Shown here: piece after piece, positions 1-9,067 of the stretch
Layout: each line of letters begins with the position of its first letter
Position numbering within the stretch: position 1 is the stretch's first letter
Origin: Terriglobus roseus DSM 18391
Lineage (GTDB): Bacteria > Acidobacteriota > Terriglobia > Terriglobales > Acidobacteriaceae
NCBI RefSeq assembly: GCF_000265425.1
Contig: NC_018014.1
Coordinates: 4,588,001-4,652,000, forward strand
Direction of reading: 5' to 3'
Length of the DNA stretch: 64,000 nt
Translations under genes and position numbers: made by a program
Notes under the pieces: model-generated
Databases searched by the model: none
The model's input: the letters and a program-made list of their open reading frames with translations, nothing else
Told to the model about the DNA's origin: nothing

Positions 1-2
1 TG

Positions 3-902
3 GCGGCCGTCTACGAGGACTGGATCCATCTCATGCAAAGCCAGCGCAGGGCTCTGCTCGCGTCACTGGCAGGCGATTTCCTGACAATCGTCATGGCGGT
101 GCTTGGCGTCTTCGCGCTGAGCGGCCTTGCGCAGTACCTGATCAATCGCTGGGAGAAGAGCCATCACCACCGCCTGAAGCATCCCCGTGTGGTCATTACG
201 CTCTTTCTGGAGGTGGTGGTCGTCGCGCGGATCGCGGTTGTGATCTTCGGCATGCCGGGTGATGTTTCCACGATCATAGGTTTCGTCACCGCGGGGATCA
301 CGGTTACGCTGAAGGACTTCCTGGTCTCATTCGTGGGGTGGTTCGCTTTGATGGGACGACGTGGGGTTCAAGTGGGCGATTGGGTTGAGATCGACGGGAC
401 GCAGGGAGAAGTTCTAGAAGTCACTGCACTCCACACCTACCTTCTGGAAGTTGGGAACTGGGCAACAAGTGGACAGTTCACCGGCCGGCAGGCGGTGTTT
501 ATGAACAAGTACGCGGTGGAGAAAAAGTACTTCAACTTTTCGACTTCGGAACAGTGGATGTGGGATGAGTTAGTCATTCCCGTGCCCGCGACCAAGTCGA
601 TCACACAACAAATGTTGGCCCAGGTGCAGCAATTGATTGCCGCCGAGACGCAGGACGATTTGGCGGCCGCTGAGGCTTCCTGGGGAAGGCTGGCTGCAAC
701 GAATGGCCTGGAAGAGCGGAAAGGCGCACCCACGGCGGTCGTTCGCACTTCCGCGACCGGGCTTGAGGTGGTCGCACGATATGTCACTACGGCCCCTGCA
801 CACTTCGCTACGGCTGTTCGCCTCCGCCAGGTGGTGCTTGGAGCACTGGGATTGGGTTTGACTGCCGACCCTGACGTTCTGAACAGTCCATCGGCCACTT
901 AG
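3..902 (+). CDS. MscS-family mechanosensitive ion channel (5' end outside window)
   Basis: The reading frame is open to the left edge, so the N-terminus is missing; the first internal Met is at position 33. The visible 300 residues contain two hydrophobic membrane segments (roughly residues 35-55 and 70-90), a TM3-like stretch (VSTIIGFVTAGITVTLKDFL), and then the MscS beta domain with the typical VGDWVEIDG and GEVLEVTALHTYL motifs. MscS channels sit in the inner membrane and release solutes on hypo-osmotic shock. The C-terminal part continues as the mixed alpha/beta cytoplasmic domain. The gene converges on the downstream aminotransferase gene, with a terminator hairpin at the junction. Family assignment is sound; gating specificity cannot be told from sequence. 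Confidence 0.85.
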   Translation, partial: AAVYEDWIHLMQSQRRALLASLAGDFLTIVMAVLGVFALSGLAQYLINRWEKSHHHRLKHPRVVITLFLEVVVVARIAVVIFGMPGDVSTIIGFVTAGITVTLKDFLVSFVGWFALMGRRGVQVGDWVEIDGTQGEVLEVTALHTYLLEVGNWATSGQFTGRQAVFMNKYAVEKKYFNFSTSEQWMWDELVIPVPATKSITQQMLAQVQQLIAAETQDDLAAAEASWGRLAATNGLEERKGAPTAVVRTSATGLEVVARYVTTAPAHFATAVRLRQVVLGALGLGLTADPDVLNSPSAT

Positions 903-1006
903 GCCGACCCCACTGGTACCAGGCGGTCGGCTTGCAGGGGATGCACCTGAGCTGGCTCGATCGCGTCTGACTGAACTTATGCACCAGCAAGACGAGTGGG
1001 CTGCTG

Positions 1007-1051
1007 CCCGGAAGCAATCAGGAGATGCTGATTGCTTCCGGGTTTTGCTTT
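1007..1051 (+). terminator. Rho-independent terminator of the MscS gene, overlapping the 3' end of alaA
   Basis: A perfect 15-bp stem (1007-1021 with 1028-1042, 6-nt loop) is followed by TTTTGCTTT. It is a good intrinsic terminator for the plus-strand channel gene. The left arm covers the stop codon and the right arm the last codons of the convergent aminotransferase gene. Confidence 0.75.
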
Positions 1052-2262
1052 GCGCGGTAGTCGGCGAGGAAGCGGGCGATGCGGCCGATGGCTTCTCGCA
1101 GGTCAGTCTCGTGCGGCAGAAAGACGATGCGGAAGTGATCGGGGTTAGGCCAGTTGAAGCCGGTTCCCTGGACGAGCAGGACGCGTGTTGCTTCGAGTAG
1201 TTGCAGGAGGAACTGGCGGTCGTCCGCGATGGGATAGATGGCGGGATCGAGGCGCGGGAACATGTAGAGCGCTGCCTGCGGCCGGACGCAGGTGATGCCG
1301 GGGATGGCTGTGAGCAGCTCATAGGCGAGGTCGCGCTGTTTGCGCAGACGGCCGCCTTCGCGGACGAGATCGTTGATGCTTTGGTAGCCGCCGAGCGCGG
1401 TCTGGATGGCCCACTGGCCGGGGACGTTGGCGCAGAGCTTCATGTTGGCGAGCATGTTGAGGCCTTCGATGAAGTTGGCGCCGGCTGCCTTATCGCCCGA
1501 GACTACCATCCAGCCTGAGCGATAGCCGCAGGCACGGTAGCTCTTGGAGAGCGAGTTGAAGGTGAGCGTGAGGACGTCGGTGGAGAGGCTTCCCATCGCG
1601 GTGTGCCGTGCGTCGTCGTAGAGGACCTTGTCGTAGACTTCGTCGGCGAGGATGACGAGTCCGTGCTCGCGTGCGATGGCGACGATGCCCACGAGGATGT
1701 GGTCGGGGTAGACGACGCCGGTGGGGTTGTTTGGGTTGATGACGACGATGCCCTTGGTGCGCGGCGTGATCTTCGCGCGGATGTCGTCGAGGTCGGGGTT
1801 CCAGCCGTTGGCCTCGTCACAGATGTAATGCACGGGCTTGCCGCCCGAGAGGCTGGTGACGGCTGTCCAGAGTGGATAGTCGGGCGCGGGCACGAGTAAC
1901 TCGTCGCCGTCGTCGAGCAGCGCGGTGGCGGCCATGGCGATGAGTTCGGAGGCGCCGTTGCCGAGGTAGATGTCGTCGAGCGTTACACCCTGGATGCCCT
2001 GCGTCTGGGTGTAGTGCATGACTGCCTTGCGAGCGGCGAAGATGCCCTTGCTGTCGGAGTAGCCTGCCGAGTTTGGCAGGTTGCGGATCATGTCAAGGCG
2101 GACTTCTTCCGGTGCTTCAAAGCCAAAGACGGCGAGGTTGCCGATGTTGAGCTTGATGAGTTGCTGGCCCTCCTCCTCCATCTGTTTGGCGCGGTCCATG
2201 ATGGGTCCGCGGATGTCGTAGAGGACGTGATCCAGCTTCCGTGATTTGTTGATCTTCTTCAT
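1018..2262 (-). CDS. alaA: AlaA-type alanine/pyruvate aminotransferase (PLP class I/II)
   Basis: This 414-residue fold-type I aminotransferase closely resembles E. coli AlaA (405 residues). It transfers amino groups between glutamate and pyruvate in the cytoplasm. Visible hallmarks are the N-terminal YDIRGP, KLNIGN and FGFEAPEE segments, VPAPDYPLWTA, the cofactor-binding INPNNPTG (about 175-182), ADEVYDK, and the Schiff-base lysine K240 in SLSKSYR. LVQGTGFNWPNPDHFRIV near the C-terminus is also AlaA-like. The start (ATG, MKKINKSRKL) matches the family N-terminus. The gene stands alone, convergent with the channel gene and divergent from the sugar dehydrogenase gene. I infer alanine synthesis; other small amino donors are possible. 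Confidence 0.9.
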   Translation of the reverse strand: MKKINKSRKLDHVLYDIRGPIMDRAKQMEEEGQQLIKLNIGNLAVFGFEAPEEVRLDMIRNLPNSAGYSDSKGIFAARKAVMHYTQTQGIQGVTLDDIYLGNGASELIAMAATALLDDGDELLVPAPDYPLWTAVTSLSGGKPVHYICDEANGWNPDLDDIRAKITPRTKGIVVINPNNPTGVVYPDHILVGIVAIAREHGLVILADEVYDKVLYDDARHTAMGSLSTDVLTLTFNSLSKSYRACGYRSGWMVVSGDKAAGANFIEGLNMLANMKLCANVPGQWAIQTALGGYQSINDLVREGGRLRKQRDLAYELLTAIPGITCVRPQAALYMFPRLDPAIYPIADDRQFLLQLLEATRVLLVQGTGFNWPNPDHFRIVFLPHETDLREAIGRIARFLADYRAKQNPEAISIS

Positions 2263-2530
2263 GAGTCGCTCGCGTGCAGGTTTGTGGGAAGCGCGGCTGC
2301 GAAAGCTTTGCTGTAACCACCATACCGGGTTCAGCGGGCGGAGGTCGCCGCCTGAAGTTGCGAATCGATTTGTTTCCAGGTTCGGGGCAGAGCGTTTGTC
2401 GTGTAAGAAGTGACAAATGGATGAAGCAAGGATGACATCCGCTTTGTAAGGCGAGGCCTACGTTGGTTCCCTGCTACTGCAGAGGTATGTCCGCACGGTG
2501 GAACGATCTGCAGGGTAAGAGGAGAACCCG

Positions 2531-4051
2531 ATGAAACGCTCTTGGAACGTCAGCAACGTGGTCCTGACCAGCTTTGCATTGCTGGGCTCGATCGTGGTGT
2601 CATCCCCTTTGTACGCCCAAGCACATCCGCCTCTGATCGATCCGATTCCGGCGGCGATCCCTGCGTCGAATATCACGGTCAACCTGACGACCGTGATGTC
2701 GAACCTGGTGCAGCCGACCGCAGGTACGACGGCTCCTGGTGATGGAGACCACCTTTACATTGCCGACCAGATTGGCCAGGTGTGGAGCGTGGATGTGTCC
2801 CGCCATGGTGCCTCGTCGTCACCACACTTATTCCTGGATATTCGCAGTTTGATTGTTCCGCTTGGCCTTGGACCAGCGAAGTATGACGAGCGCGGGCTGT
2901 TGGGTATTGCGTTTCATCCTAACTTCCGTCGGAATCATCTTTTCTATACCTTTTCGTCGCAGCCGGTGAAGGGCACGGCGACGTTCAGCACGCTGCCTGC
3001 GGGTGCCGTTCCGAACTGCCAGAACGTCTTGCAGGAGTGGAAGGTGATGGACATGGGCGACGACAACTATGTGGTCGATACGTCCAGCGTTCGTGAGGTG
3101 ATGCGGGTGGATAAGCCGCAGTTCAACCACAATGGCGGTGCGATGTTGTTTGGCCCGGATCGTCTGATGTATCTGTCGATCGGAGATGGTGGCGGTTCGA
3201 ACGATGTTGGAGTGGGACACGCCGCGGCAGGCAATGCGCAGACGCTGGCGCCCGGGAATGTTCTGGGGAAGATTCTGCGCATCGATCCACGCGGTCATAA
3301 CTCGGCCAATGGGCAGTACGGTATTCCGGACGATAATCCGTTTGTTCGTTCCACACTGTCGCCGGCGCCACAGCCCGAGATCTATGCCTATGGCTTCCGG
3401 AATGCGTGGCGGATGTCGTTCGACGCAAAGACTGGTGCTCTGTATGCGGGGGACGTAGGCCAGAACGATGCGGAGGAAGTGGATATCGTTCGCAAGGGCA
3501 GGAACTACGGATGGCCAGTGAAGGAGGGCACATTCCTATTCGATGGCTTCCTGCCGGGGCGTACGGGCGCAGGGTATGTCTGGCAGAACAGCCCGGGTGC
3601 GCCAAGCGGATTGATCGACCCGATTGCGCAGTATGACCACGGCGAGTCAGAGGTCGCTCCCCTGCACTCTGGTGTGCATGTGCGTCAGGCGGTCATTGGT
3701 GGATTTGTCTATCGCGGCGAGCGTTCGGAGGCGCTGGAGGGCAAGTACATCTTCGGCGATTACGGCTCAAATACCTCACCGATTCAAGGACATCTGTACG
3801 TTCTGCGGGGCCGCGACAGGCACATCGAGGAGTTACAGGTAGAAGGCCGGTCTACGCTGAATCTGGCGGTGATGGCCTTTGCGCAGGGCCGCGATGGGGA
3901 ACTCTATCTGCTTGCGAGCCAGACGGGAACGGTGCTGGGAAACACTGGTATCGTGGCGCGGATCGGGTCCAACAATGCGGGACACGACGATGACGATGAT
4001 CATGGGCACGGTCATGATCATGATCATGATCATGGGGACGACAGGGACTAA
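2531..4051 (+). CDS. Secreted PQQ-type glucose/sorbosone dehydrogenase with His/Asp-rich tail
   Basis: This 506-residue protein starts with a Sec signal peptide (hydrophobic residues about 9-28, cleavage near YAQA). A six-bladed beta-propeller of the GSDH family follows: DERGLLGIAFHP, FNHNGGAMLFGPD, YLSIGDGGGSND, KILRIDPRG, YAYGFRNAWRMSFD, AGDVGQNDAEEVD, NYGWPVKEG, and a late GGFVYRG and YIFGDYGS. Family members are periplasmic PQQ-dependent sugar dehydrogenases, though many are functionally unassigned. A strong Shine-Dalgarno (GAGGAGA) precedes the ATG. The C-terminus ends in about 22 residues that are almost only His, Asp and Gly, encoded by repeated CATGAT triplets; such a tail could bind divalent metals, but it is not part of the domain. 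No PQQ synthesis genes are nearby. Confidence 0.85.
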   Translation: MKRSWNVSNVVLTSFALLGSIVVSSPLYAQAHPPLIDPIPAAIPASNITVNLTTVMSNLVQPTAGTTAPGDGDHLYIADQIGQVWSVDVSRHGASSSPHLFLDIRSLIVPLGLGPAKYDERGLLGIAFHPNFRRNHLFYTFSSQPVKGTATFSTLPAGAVPNCQNVLQEWKVMDMGDDNYVVDTSSVREVMRVDKPQFNHNGGAMLFGPDRLMYLSIGDGGGSNDVGVGHAAAGNAQTLAPGNVLGKILRIDPRGHNSANGQYGIPDDNPFVRSTLSPAPQPEIYAYGFRNAWRMSFDAKTGALYAGDVGQNDAEEVDIVRKGRNYGWPVKEGTFLFDGFLPGRTGAGYVWQNSPGAPSGLIDPIAQYDHGESEVAPLHSGVHVRQAVIGGFVYRGERSEALEGKYIFGDYGSNTSPIQGHLYVLRGRDRHIEELQVEGRSTLNLAVMAFAQGRDGELYLLASQTGTVLGNTGIVARIGSNNAGHDDDDDHGHGHDHDHDHGDDRD

Positions 4052-4118
4052 TGATGATCTATGGGTCCAGGAGTTATCGCTCCTGGACCTGTAGCTGTTT
4101 CGATCGAGTTACTGCTCT

Positions 4119-5246
4119 TTATGCGAGCCGGATGGAGTTGCGGCCTTCCTGCTTGGCTACGTAGAGGGCGTCGTCGGCTCGGCGGGTGAGTGTGGCGATG
4201 TCGTCGCCCGGGAGTTTTGCGGTGAGACCGATGCTGACGGATACGGTGACGAGCCGCGCGGCGACGCCGGATCGGATGCGCTCTGCGACAGCGATTGCGT
4301 CGTGTGCGTCGGTGCCGGGCAGCAGGATCAGGAACTCATCGCCGCCGAAGCGACCGACGTAGTCGTAGGGGCGAAGCGAGGCGACGGCGAGTTCTGCGAC
4401 TTCGCGCACGATCCTGTCGCCTTCAGAGTGGCCGTCTGTGTCGTTGATGCGTTTGAAGTAGTCGATGTCGATGAGGCCGAGTACCAGGGGTTCGTCGCGG
4501 CGGCTGCTGCGTACCAGTTCGGCGTGCAGGGCGCGTTCGATGCCGCGGCGATTGAGGGCGCCGGTGAGGAAGTCGCGTTCCGCCTCGTCTTCCAGCTTGC
4601 TCATGAGTTCATCGTTGAGCAGCAGGAAGAGCAGGAGGCCCGCTGCCATGAGGAAGAGGAGATAGAGGAAGAGGACGGAGGACTGGATGAGGTCCGGGCG
4701 CATGTAGTCTGCGGGCGCGCCTGTTAGGAGTGTGCCGACGGCCTGCCAGAGGCTGACCGCGGCGAAGAGGAACATGACCCACGCCAGGGCGTGCTGGGAG
4801 CGGCGCTTGCCGTGCCGCACGAGATCCCTGCCGGTCATGAGCCGGATGAAGAAGCCGTAGAGGGCGAGGATGACGATGCGCGCGACGAGCGAGTCGCGGA
4901 CTTCTGTGTAGTAATACAGCAGGAAGAATGGGATGAGCGGGAGCGCGCCGATCATCCTGCGGTGCACCGAGAGACCGAGGTTCGACCGGATGCCGAGCTG
5001 CAGCAGCGTGAGGAAGACGCAGACAAGGGTGTCGCCGACGATGGTGTTGAGGAATGTTCCCCACCATCCGTTGGCCGCTACGAAGACAAAGAGGGCGCAA
5101 CTGATGGCGCCCGCGCCGAAGGCGGCGGCGAAGTATCCAGCTCCCTTTGTATTGCGATTGGTGAGCTGCACACCGGCAAATGCGCACGCCAACAGGATGG
5201 CTGCGGCGAGCAGGCAGAAGAGAATCGTCAGATTGTCCAGGTGCAA
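4119..5246 (-). CDS. Membrane-bound diguanylate cyclase (7TM-like sensor plus GGDEF)
   Basis: This 375-residue protein has about six to seven hydrophobic helices in residues 5-212, a short coiled linker (NDELMSKLEDEAERD), and a C-terminal GGDEF domain starting with DFLTGALNRRG. The catalytic motif is intact (GGDEF, residues 301-305). The product-inhibition I-site RxxD is present as RPYD (292-295), exactly five residues upstream. It should therefore make c-di-GMP from two GTP at the inner membrane with feedback control. The sensor region matches no family I can name. The start is a TTG preceded by AGGA at about 8 nt; no better start is visible. Confidence 0.88.
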   Translation of the reverse strand: MHLDNLTILFCLLAAAILLACAFAGVQLTNRNTKGAGYFAAAFGAGAISCALFVFVAANGWWGTFLNTIVGDTLVCVFLTLLQLGIRSNLGLSVHRRMIGALPLIPFFLLYYYTEVRDSLVARIVILALYGFFIRLMTGRDLVRHGKRRSQHALAWVMFLFAAVSLWQAVGTLLTGAPADYMRPDLIQSSVLFLYLLFLMAAGLLLFLLLNDELMSKLEDEAERDFLTGALNRRGIERALHAELVRSSRRDEPLVLGLIDIDYFKRINDTDGHSEGDRIVREVAELAVASLRPYDYVGRFGGDEFLILLPGTDAHDAIAVAERIRSGVAARLVTVSVSIGLTAKLPGDDIATLTRRADDALYVAKQEGRNSIRLA

Positions 5247-5416
5247 AGTTGGGTTCCTGACACTCAGGGTAACCCGCCGAAGGCACTTGGTCTCGACAGC
5301 ACAGCCTGCGCATCCGCGGGTATTCTGCCGATATAAGTCTCTGTCACCTGGCGAGATCCGCCCGTATTATGCCCTTTAGGCGTGACACACGGATTGCGTC
5401 GGTTCCGAGAAGAAAT

Positions 5417-5439
5417 GATCTGCTGCAATGCAGCAGATC
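5417..5439. promoter_or_regulatory. Perfect 23-bp palindrome upstream of the 2OG oxygenase gene
   Basis: Arms GATCTGCTGCA and TGCAGCAGATC flank a single A. The perfect 11-bp arms lie 47 bp upstream of the preferred oxygenase start, in the divergent region shared with the diguanylate cyclase gene. This is the layout of a dimeric repressor operator. No T-tract follows, so it is not a terminator. Confidence 0.5.
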
Positions 5440-5485
5440 TGTCACTCGGAATGAGGTGAAACATGGCAGACGCGACGGAGGTTTT

Positions 5486-6322
5486 ATGCAACCCACAGTA
5501 CAAGAGCAGGACCAGGGAATCATGTCGTACCTGAAGTATCCCGTCCATTTGCCTGCGGATCTTTCAACGCTTCGAGAGCAGTACAAGAACGCCAAGCCCT
5601 TTCCTCACCTTGTCCTTGACGACTTTTTCGATGAGAGCACGCTGAAGGCGCTCTGTTCTGAGATTCCGGGCGCTTCGGATGAGACCTGGGTGCACCATAG
5701 TGATGACCGTCAGGAGAAGTTTGGCCTTCGCTCCGCGATCTCACTGGGACCGGAGGGGTATGCATTTGCTTCGTTCCTGCATTCCGCGAGCTTCCTTTAC
5801 CTGCTGTCCGAGATTACCGGGATCTGGGGGCTGCTGCCGGACCCCTATTTGCAGGGCGGAGGGTTCCACATGATCCCGCCGGGCGGGTACTTCGATGTAC
5901 ATGAGGACCGTAAGACGGACTACACAACCTCGCTGCAGCGACGCCTTGTTCTGATCACCTACCTGAATGAGAACTGGGCTCCTAACTACGGGGGCGAACT
6001 GGAGTTGTGGGACAAGACGGGCACCAGGTGTGAATCGAGGCTCGCTCCCCTGTTCAACCGGGCCGTCCTGTTTGAAGTGGCTGATAACAACTACCACGGG
6101 AACCCGAATCCAGTGGCCTGCCCCGTCGGTCGTACACGCAACAGCTTTGCGACGTACTTCCATACCGTGCCGCAGGAGGGCGACGGTAAAGTGGATCGCT
6201 TTTCCTCCAAATTCGCACCGAAGATGTATCGCAAAGAGCAGGCGGCGTGGAAGAAGATCGCAAGGAGTTTCCTGCCTCCCATTATTTGGGAGGTCGTGAA
6301 CAAGGCCCGCCGAAGCTACTAA
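5486..6322 (+). CDS. 2-oxoglutarate/Fe(II)-dependent oxygenase
   Basis: This 278-residue cytoplasmic protein has the double-stranded beta-helix of the 2OG-Fe(II) superfamily, prolyl-hydroxylase-like group. The iron triad is visible: H139 and D141 in the HxD motif (FDVHEDRKT) and the distal H204 (NNYHGNP). A basic residue near 216-218 is placed to bind 2-oxoglutarate. The core GGELELWD and VLITYLN are typical of members that hydroxylate proteins or sugars. I chose the ATG at 5486 because GGAG lies 5 nt upstream; the frame stays open further left without a ribosome site. The substrate is unknown, and no biosynthetic cluster surrounds it. Confidence 0.82.
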   Translation: MQPTVQEQDQGIMSYLKYPVHLPADLSTLREQYKNAKPFPHLVLDDFFDESTLKALCSEIPGASDETWVHHSDDRQEKFGLRSAISLGPEGYAFASFLHSASFLYLLSEITGIWGLLPDPYLQGGGFHMIPPGGYFDVHEDRKTDYTTSLQRRLVLITYLNENWAPNYGGELELWDKTGTRCESRLAPLFNRAVLFEVADNNYHGNPNPVACPVGRTRNSFATYFHTVPQEGDGKVDRFSSKFAPKMYRKEQAAWKKIARSFLPPIIWEVVNKARRSY

Positions 6323-6394
6323 GGCTCGCGGGCTTCGTCCCGGACGCCGCCCTGACAGAGCTCCTTCGTTTGGACGGCCTGAAGCGACCCGATA

Positions 6395-6590
6395 GACTGA
6401 CAGGGTGCAGGTCAGACCGCCTACGGGTGGTTTGTTAAACGGGAAGCTGGTGTGAATCCAGCGCTGTCCCGCAGCGGTGATGGGAACGAAAGGTTGCGCG
6501 GCGCGAGCCAAGCACTGTCTCTTGTGAGATGGGAAGCGGCAACGGAGTAGGGTGCCCAGAGTCCGAAGACCGAGCCTGCCGCCACCACCA
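6395..6590 (+). ncRNA. Cobalamin riboswitch upstream of metE
   Basis: The core GGGAAGCTGGTGTGAATCC ... GCTGTCCCGCAGCGGTGA (6441-6480) matches the conserved cobalamin-riboswitch centre. The B12-box-like segment GTCCGAAGACCGAGCCTGCC (6561-6580) closes the aptamer. It lies in the leader of the B12-independent methionine synthase gene, a classic target: cobalamin binding should repress metE when the B12-dependent route can run. About 150 nt separate it from the start codon and would contain the expression platform, which I could not resolve. The exact 5' boundary is approximate. Confidence 0.88.
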
Positions 6591-6737
6591 TGGAAGTGCA
6601 GATGCGCTGACCGTGGGTGCGCTTGAGGCTACCGTTCTCGTGGACTGGACCGGTGACCACTGCAAATCTCCGTGCGTGAGCGCGGCGGATGGGCCTGCGC
6701 ATGGGTGGTTCTTTCACGCTTCAGGAGAGAACCGAGC

Positions 6738-9020
6738 ATGGCTGTACCCAATGTTTTATCGTCACCCCCCTCAACACTGAAAACTGCGAACCTTGGATTT
6801 CCTCGCATGGGTCGCGAGCGTGAACTTAAGTTTGCGCTGGAAGGTTACTGGAACGGCAAGCGTACTGCCGATGACCTGGCGGCTGTTGCGAAGAGACTGC
6901 GTGCGAGCCACTGGCAGTTGCAGCAGGCGGCGGGCATCGACTTCATTCCTTCGAACGATTTTTCGCTGTATGACCAGGTGCTGGATACGCTGGTGCTGAT
7001 CGGCGCAACGCCCGAGCGCTTTGGAGCTGGGCCGGTGACGCCGGACCGCTACTTTGCGATGGCGCGCAACAGCCACGAACAGACGGCGATGGAGATGACC
7101 AAGTGGTTCGATACGAACTATCACTACCTGGTGCCGGAGTGGTCGGCGGGCCTGACGTTCAAGGTGGACACGGCGAAGCTGCTGCGTGAGGTGGGCGAGG
7201 CGCGTGAGCTTGGGATCGAGACGCGACCTGTGCTGATTGGGCCTTTGACGCTGTTGCTGCTTGGCAAGGGTGTGGATGGGTTCGATGCGTTGACGCTGCT
7301 GCCGCGGGTGATCGCTGCCTATGTCGATGTTCTTGCCCAGTTACACGTGGCGCGTGTGGAGTGGGTGCAGATCGATGAGCCGATCCTGGCGACGGATCTG
7401 CCGGAGGGTGCGGCCGAGGCATTCCGTACGGCGTATGCGGCTTTGACGAAGTCGCCGGTGAAGCTGATGCTGACGACCTACTTCGATGCGCTTGGCAGCA
7501 ATCTGCCGCTGGCTGTGGAGCTTGGCACTGCGGGTATTCACATTGACGCGGTGCGTGCGCCGGAGCAGGTGGATACTGTTGTTGCAGCGTTGAAGCCTGC
7601 GCAGATGTTGAGCGTTGGTTGCGTTGAGGGACGCAACATCTGGCTGACGAACTTTGCGCATGCGTCTTCGTTGCTGTCTGCGGCGGTTGCTGCGCTGGGT
7701 GAGGATCGTGTGATCGTTGCGCCGTCTTCTTCCCTGCTGCATGTGCCGCACGATCTTCACAGCGAGACGGAGCTGCCGTCGCGGCTGCGCGGATGGCTGC
7801 GGTTTGCGGAGGAGAAGCTGGACGAGGTGGTGGCGCTTGCGCGCTTCGATACCGTTGCGGCTGCAAGGAATGCGCTGGCGATTGCGGATCGTGCTGCGGC
7901 AGAGACGACGGTGAATCCTGTGGTGCGTGCGCAGCTTGCAGCGCTGGAGTCGAAGGACTTTGCGCGTGCCGCGGTGTACGCGGAGCGGACCGCCGTGCAG
8001 CGTGCGGAGCTGGGACTGCCGTTGTTTCCGACGACGACGATCGGATCATTTCCGCAGACGGCTGAGGTGCGCAAGCATCGTGCGGCGCATAAGCATGGGC
8101 ACGAGACGACGGAGCAGTATGAGGAGTTTCTTCGGGTCTCGATTGAGGACTGCATTCGCCAGCAGGAGGCGATTGGCCTGGATGTGCTGGTGCATGGCGA
8201 GTTTGAGCGCAATGACATGGTGGAGTACTTTGCGGCGTTCCTGGATGGCTTTGCCTTCACGGAGTACGGCTGGGTGCAGAGCTATGGGTCGCGTTGTGTG
8301 AAGCCGCCTGTGATCTTTGGCGATGTGGCGCGGCCGAACCCGATGACGGTGAAGTGGACGGAGTATGCGCGGTCACTGACGAGCCGACCGATGAAGGGCA
8401 TGCTGACCGGACCGATCACGATCCTGCAGTGGTCATTTGTCCGCAACGACATTCCACGCCAGCAGACGGCGTGGCAGATCGCGCTGGCGCTGCGGGATGA
8501 GGTGCGTGACCTGGAGGCTGCAGGTATTCGGATCATCCAGGTGGACGAGCCTGCGCTGCGAGAAGGTTTGCCGTTGCGTCGTGCGGACTGGGATGGATAC
8601 CTGGATTGGGCGGTGGATGCGTTCAAGCTGGCGACTAGCAGCGTGGGCAACGAGACGCAGATCCATACACACATGTGCTACTGCGAGTTCGACGACATCC
8701 TGCCGTCGATCGCGGCTCTGGATGCGGATGTGATCTCGATGGAGACGGCTCGTTCTCAGATGGAATTGCTGGAAGCGTTCCGTGCGCATGGGTATCCCAA
8801 CGAGATTGGGCCCGGTGTGTATGACATTCATTCGCCGCGTGTGCCGGATACGGTCGAGATGAAGAAATTACTCGACCTGGCGCTGCAGGTGTTGAAGCCC
8901 GAGCAGATCTGGGTGAATCCTGACTGTGGTCTGAAGACCCGTGCGTGGCCGGAGACGTTGGCCGCGTTAACCAACATGTGCGCAGCGGCGGTGGAACTGC
9001 GCGCGAGCATGGGCGCCTGA
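6738..9020 (+). CDS. metE: Cobalamin-independent methionine synthase
   Basis: This 760-residue enzyme transfers the methyl group of 5-methyltetrahydropteroyl-triglutamate to homocysteine in the cytoplasm. The N-terminal domain begins with TANLGFPRMGRERELK, as in E. coli MetE. The C-terminal catalytic domain starts near LFPTTTIGSFPQT. The zinc ligands are all present and shifted by +4 against E. coli: H645 and C647 (HTHMCY), E669 (ISMETAR) and C730 (NPDCGLKTR). The ATG at 6738 was chosen over an upstream in-frame start because AGGAGAG precedes it and the family N-terminus fits. It is controlled by the cobalamin riboswitch just upstream. Confidence 0.96.
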   Translation: MAVPNVLSSPPSTLKTANLGFPRMGRERELKFALEGYWNGKRTADDLAAVAKRLRASHWQLQQAAGIDFIPSNDFSLYDQVLDTLVLIGATPERFGAGPVTPDRYFAMARNSHEQTAMEMTKWFDTNYHYLVPEWSAGLTFKVDTAKLLREVGEARELGIETRPVLIGPLTLLLLGKGVDGFDALTLLPRVIAAYVDVLAQLHVARVEWVQIDEPILATDLPEGAAEAFRTAYAALTKSPVKLMLTTYFDALGSNLPLAVELGTAGIHIDAVRAPEQVDTVVAALKPAQMLSVGCVEGRNIWLTNFAHASSLLSAAVAALGEDRVIVAPSSSLLHVPHDLHSETELPSRLRGWLRFAEEKLDEVVALARFDTVAAARNALAIADRAAAETTVNPVVRAQLAALESKDFARAAVYAERTAVQRAELGLPLFPTTTIGSFPQTAEVRKHRAAHKHGHETTEQYEEFLRVSIEDCIRQQEAIGLDVLVHGEFERNDMVEYFAAFLDGFAFTEYGWVQSYGSRCVKPPVIFGDVARPNPMTVKWTEYARSLTSRPMKGMLTGPITILQWSFVRNDIPRQQTAWQIALALRDEVRDLEAAGIRIIQVDEPALREGLPLRRADWDGYLDWAVDAFKLATSSVGNETQIHTHMCYCEFDDILPSIAALDADVISMETARSQMELLEAFRAHGYPNEIGPGVYDIHSPRVPDTVEMKKLLDLALQVLKPEQIWVNPDCGLKTRAWPETLAALTNMCAAAVELRASMGA

Positions 9021-9033
9021 CACCCGGCTGCTC

Positions 9034-9067
9034 CCGAACAGGCGGCGCGCATGCTTGCGTCGCCTGT
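9034..9067 (+). terminator. Hairpin after metE (possible terminator)
   Basis: GAACAGGCG pairs with CGCCTGTTC, and the loop contains a second small stem (CGCA/TGCG). It sits 14 nt after the metE stop. There is no T-run, so it may act in termination with Rho or in 3'-end protection. Confidence 0.4.

Noticed and set aside
3980..4035. CATGAT repeat as a regulatory site
   Set aside because: It is in frame and encodes the His/Asp tail of the sugar dehydrogenase.
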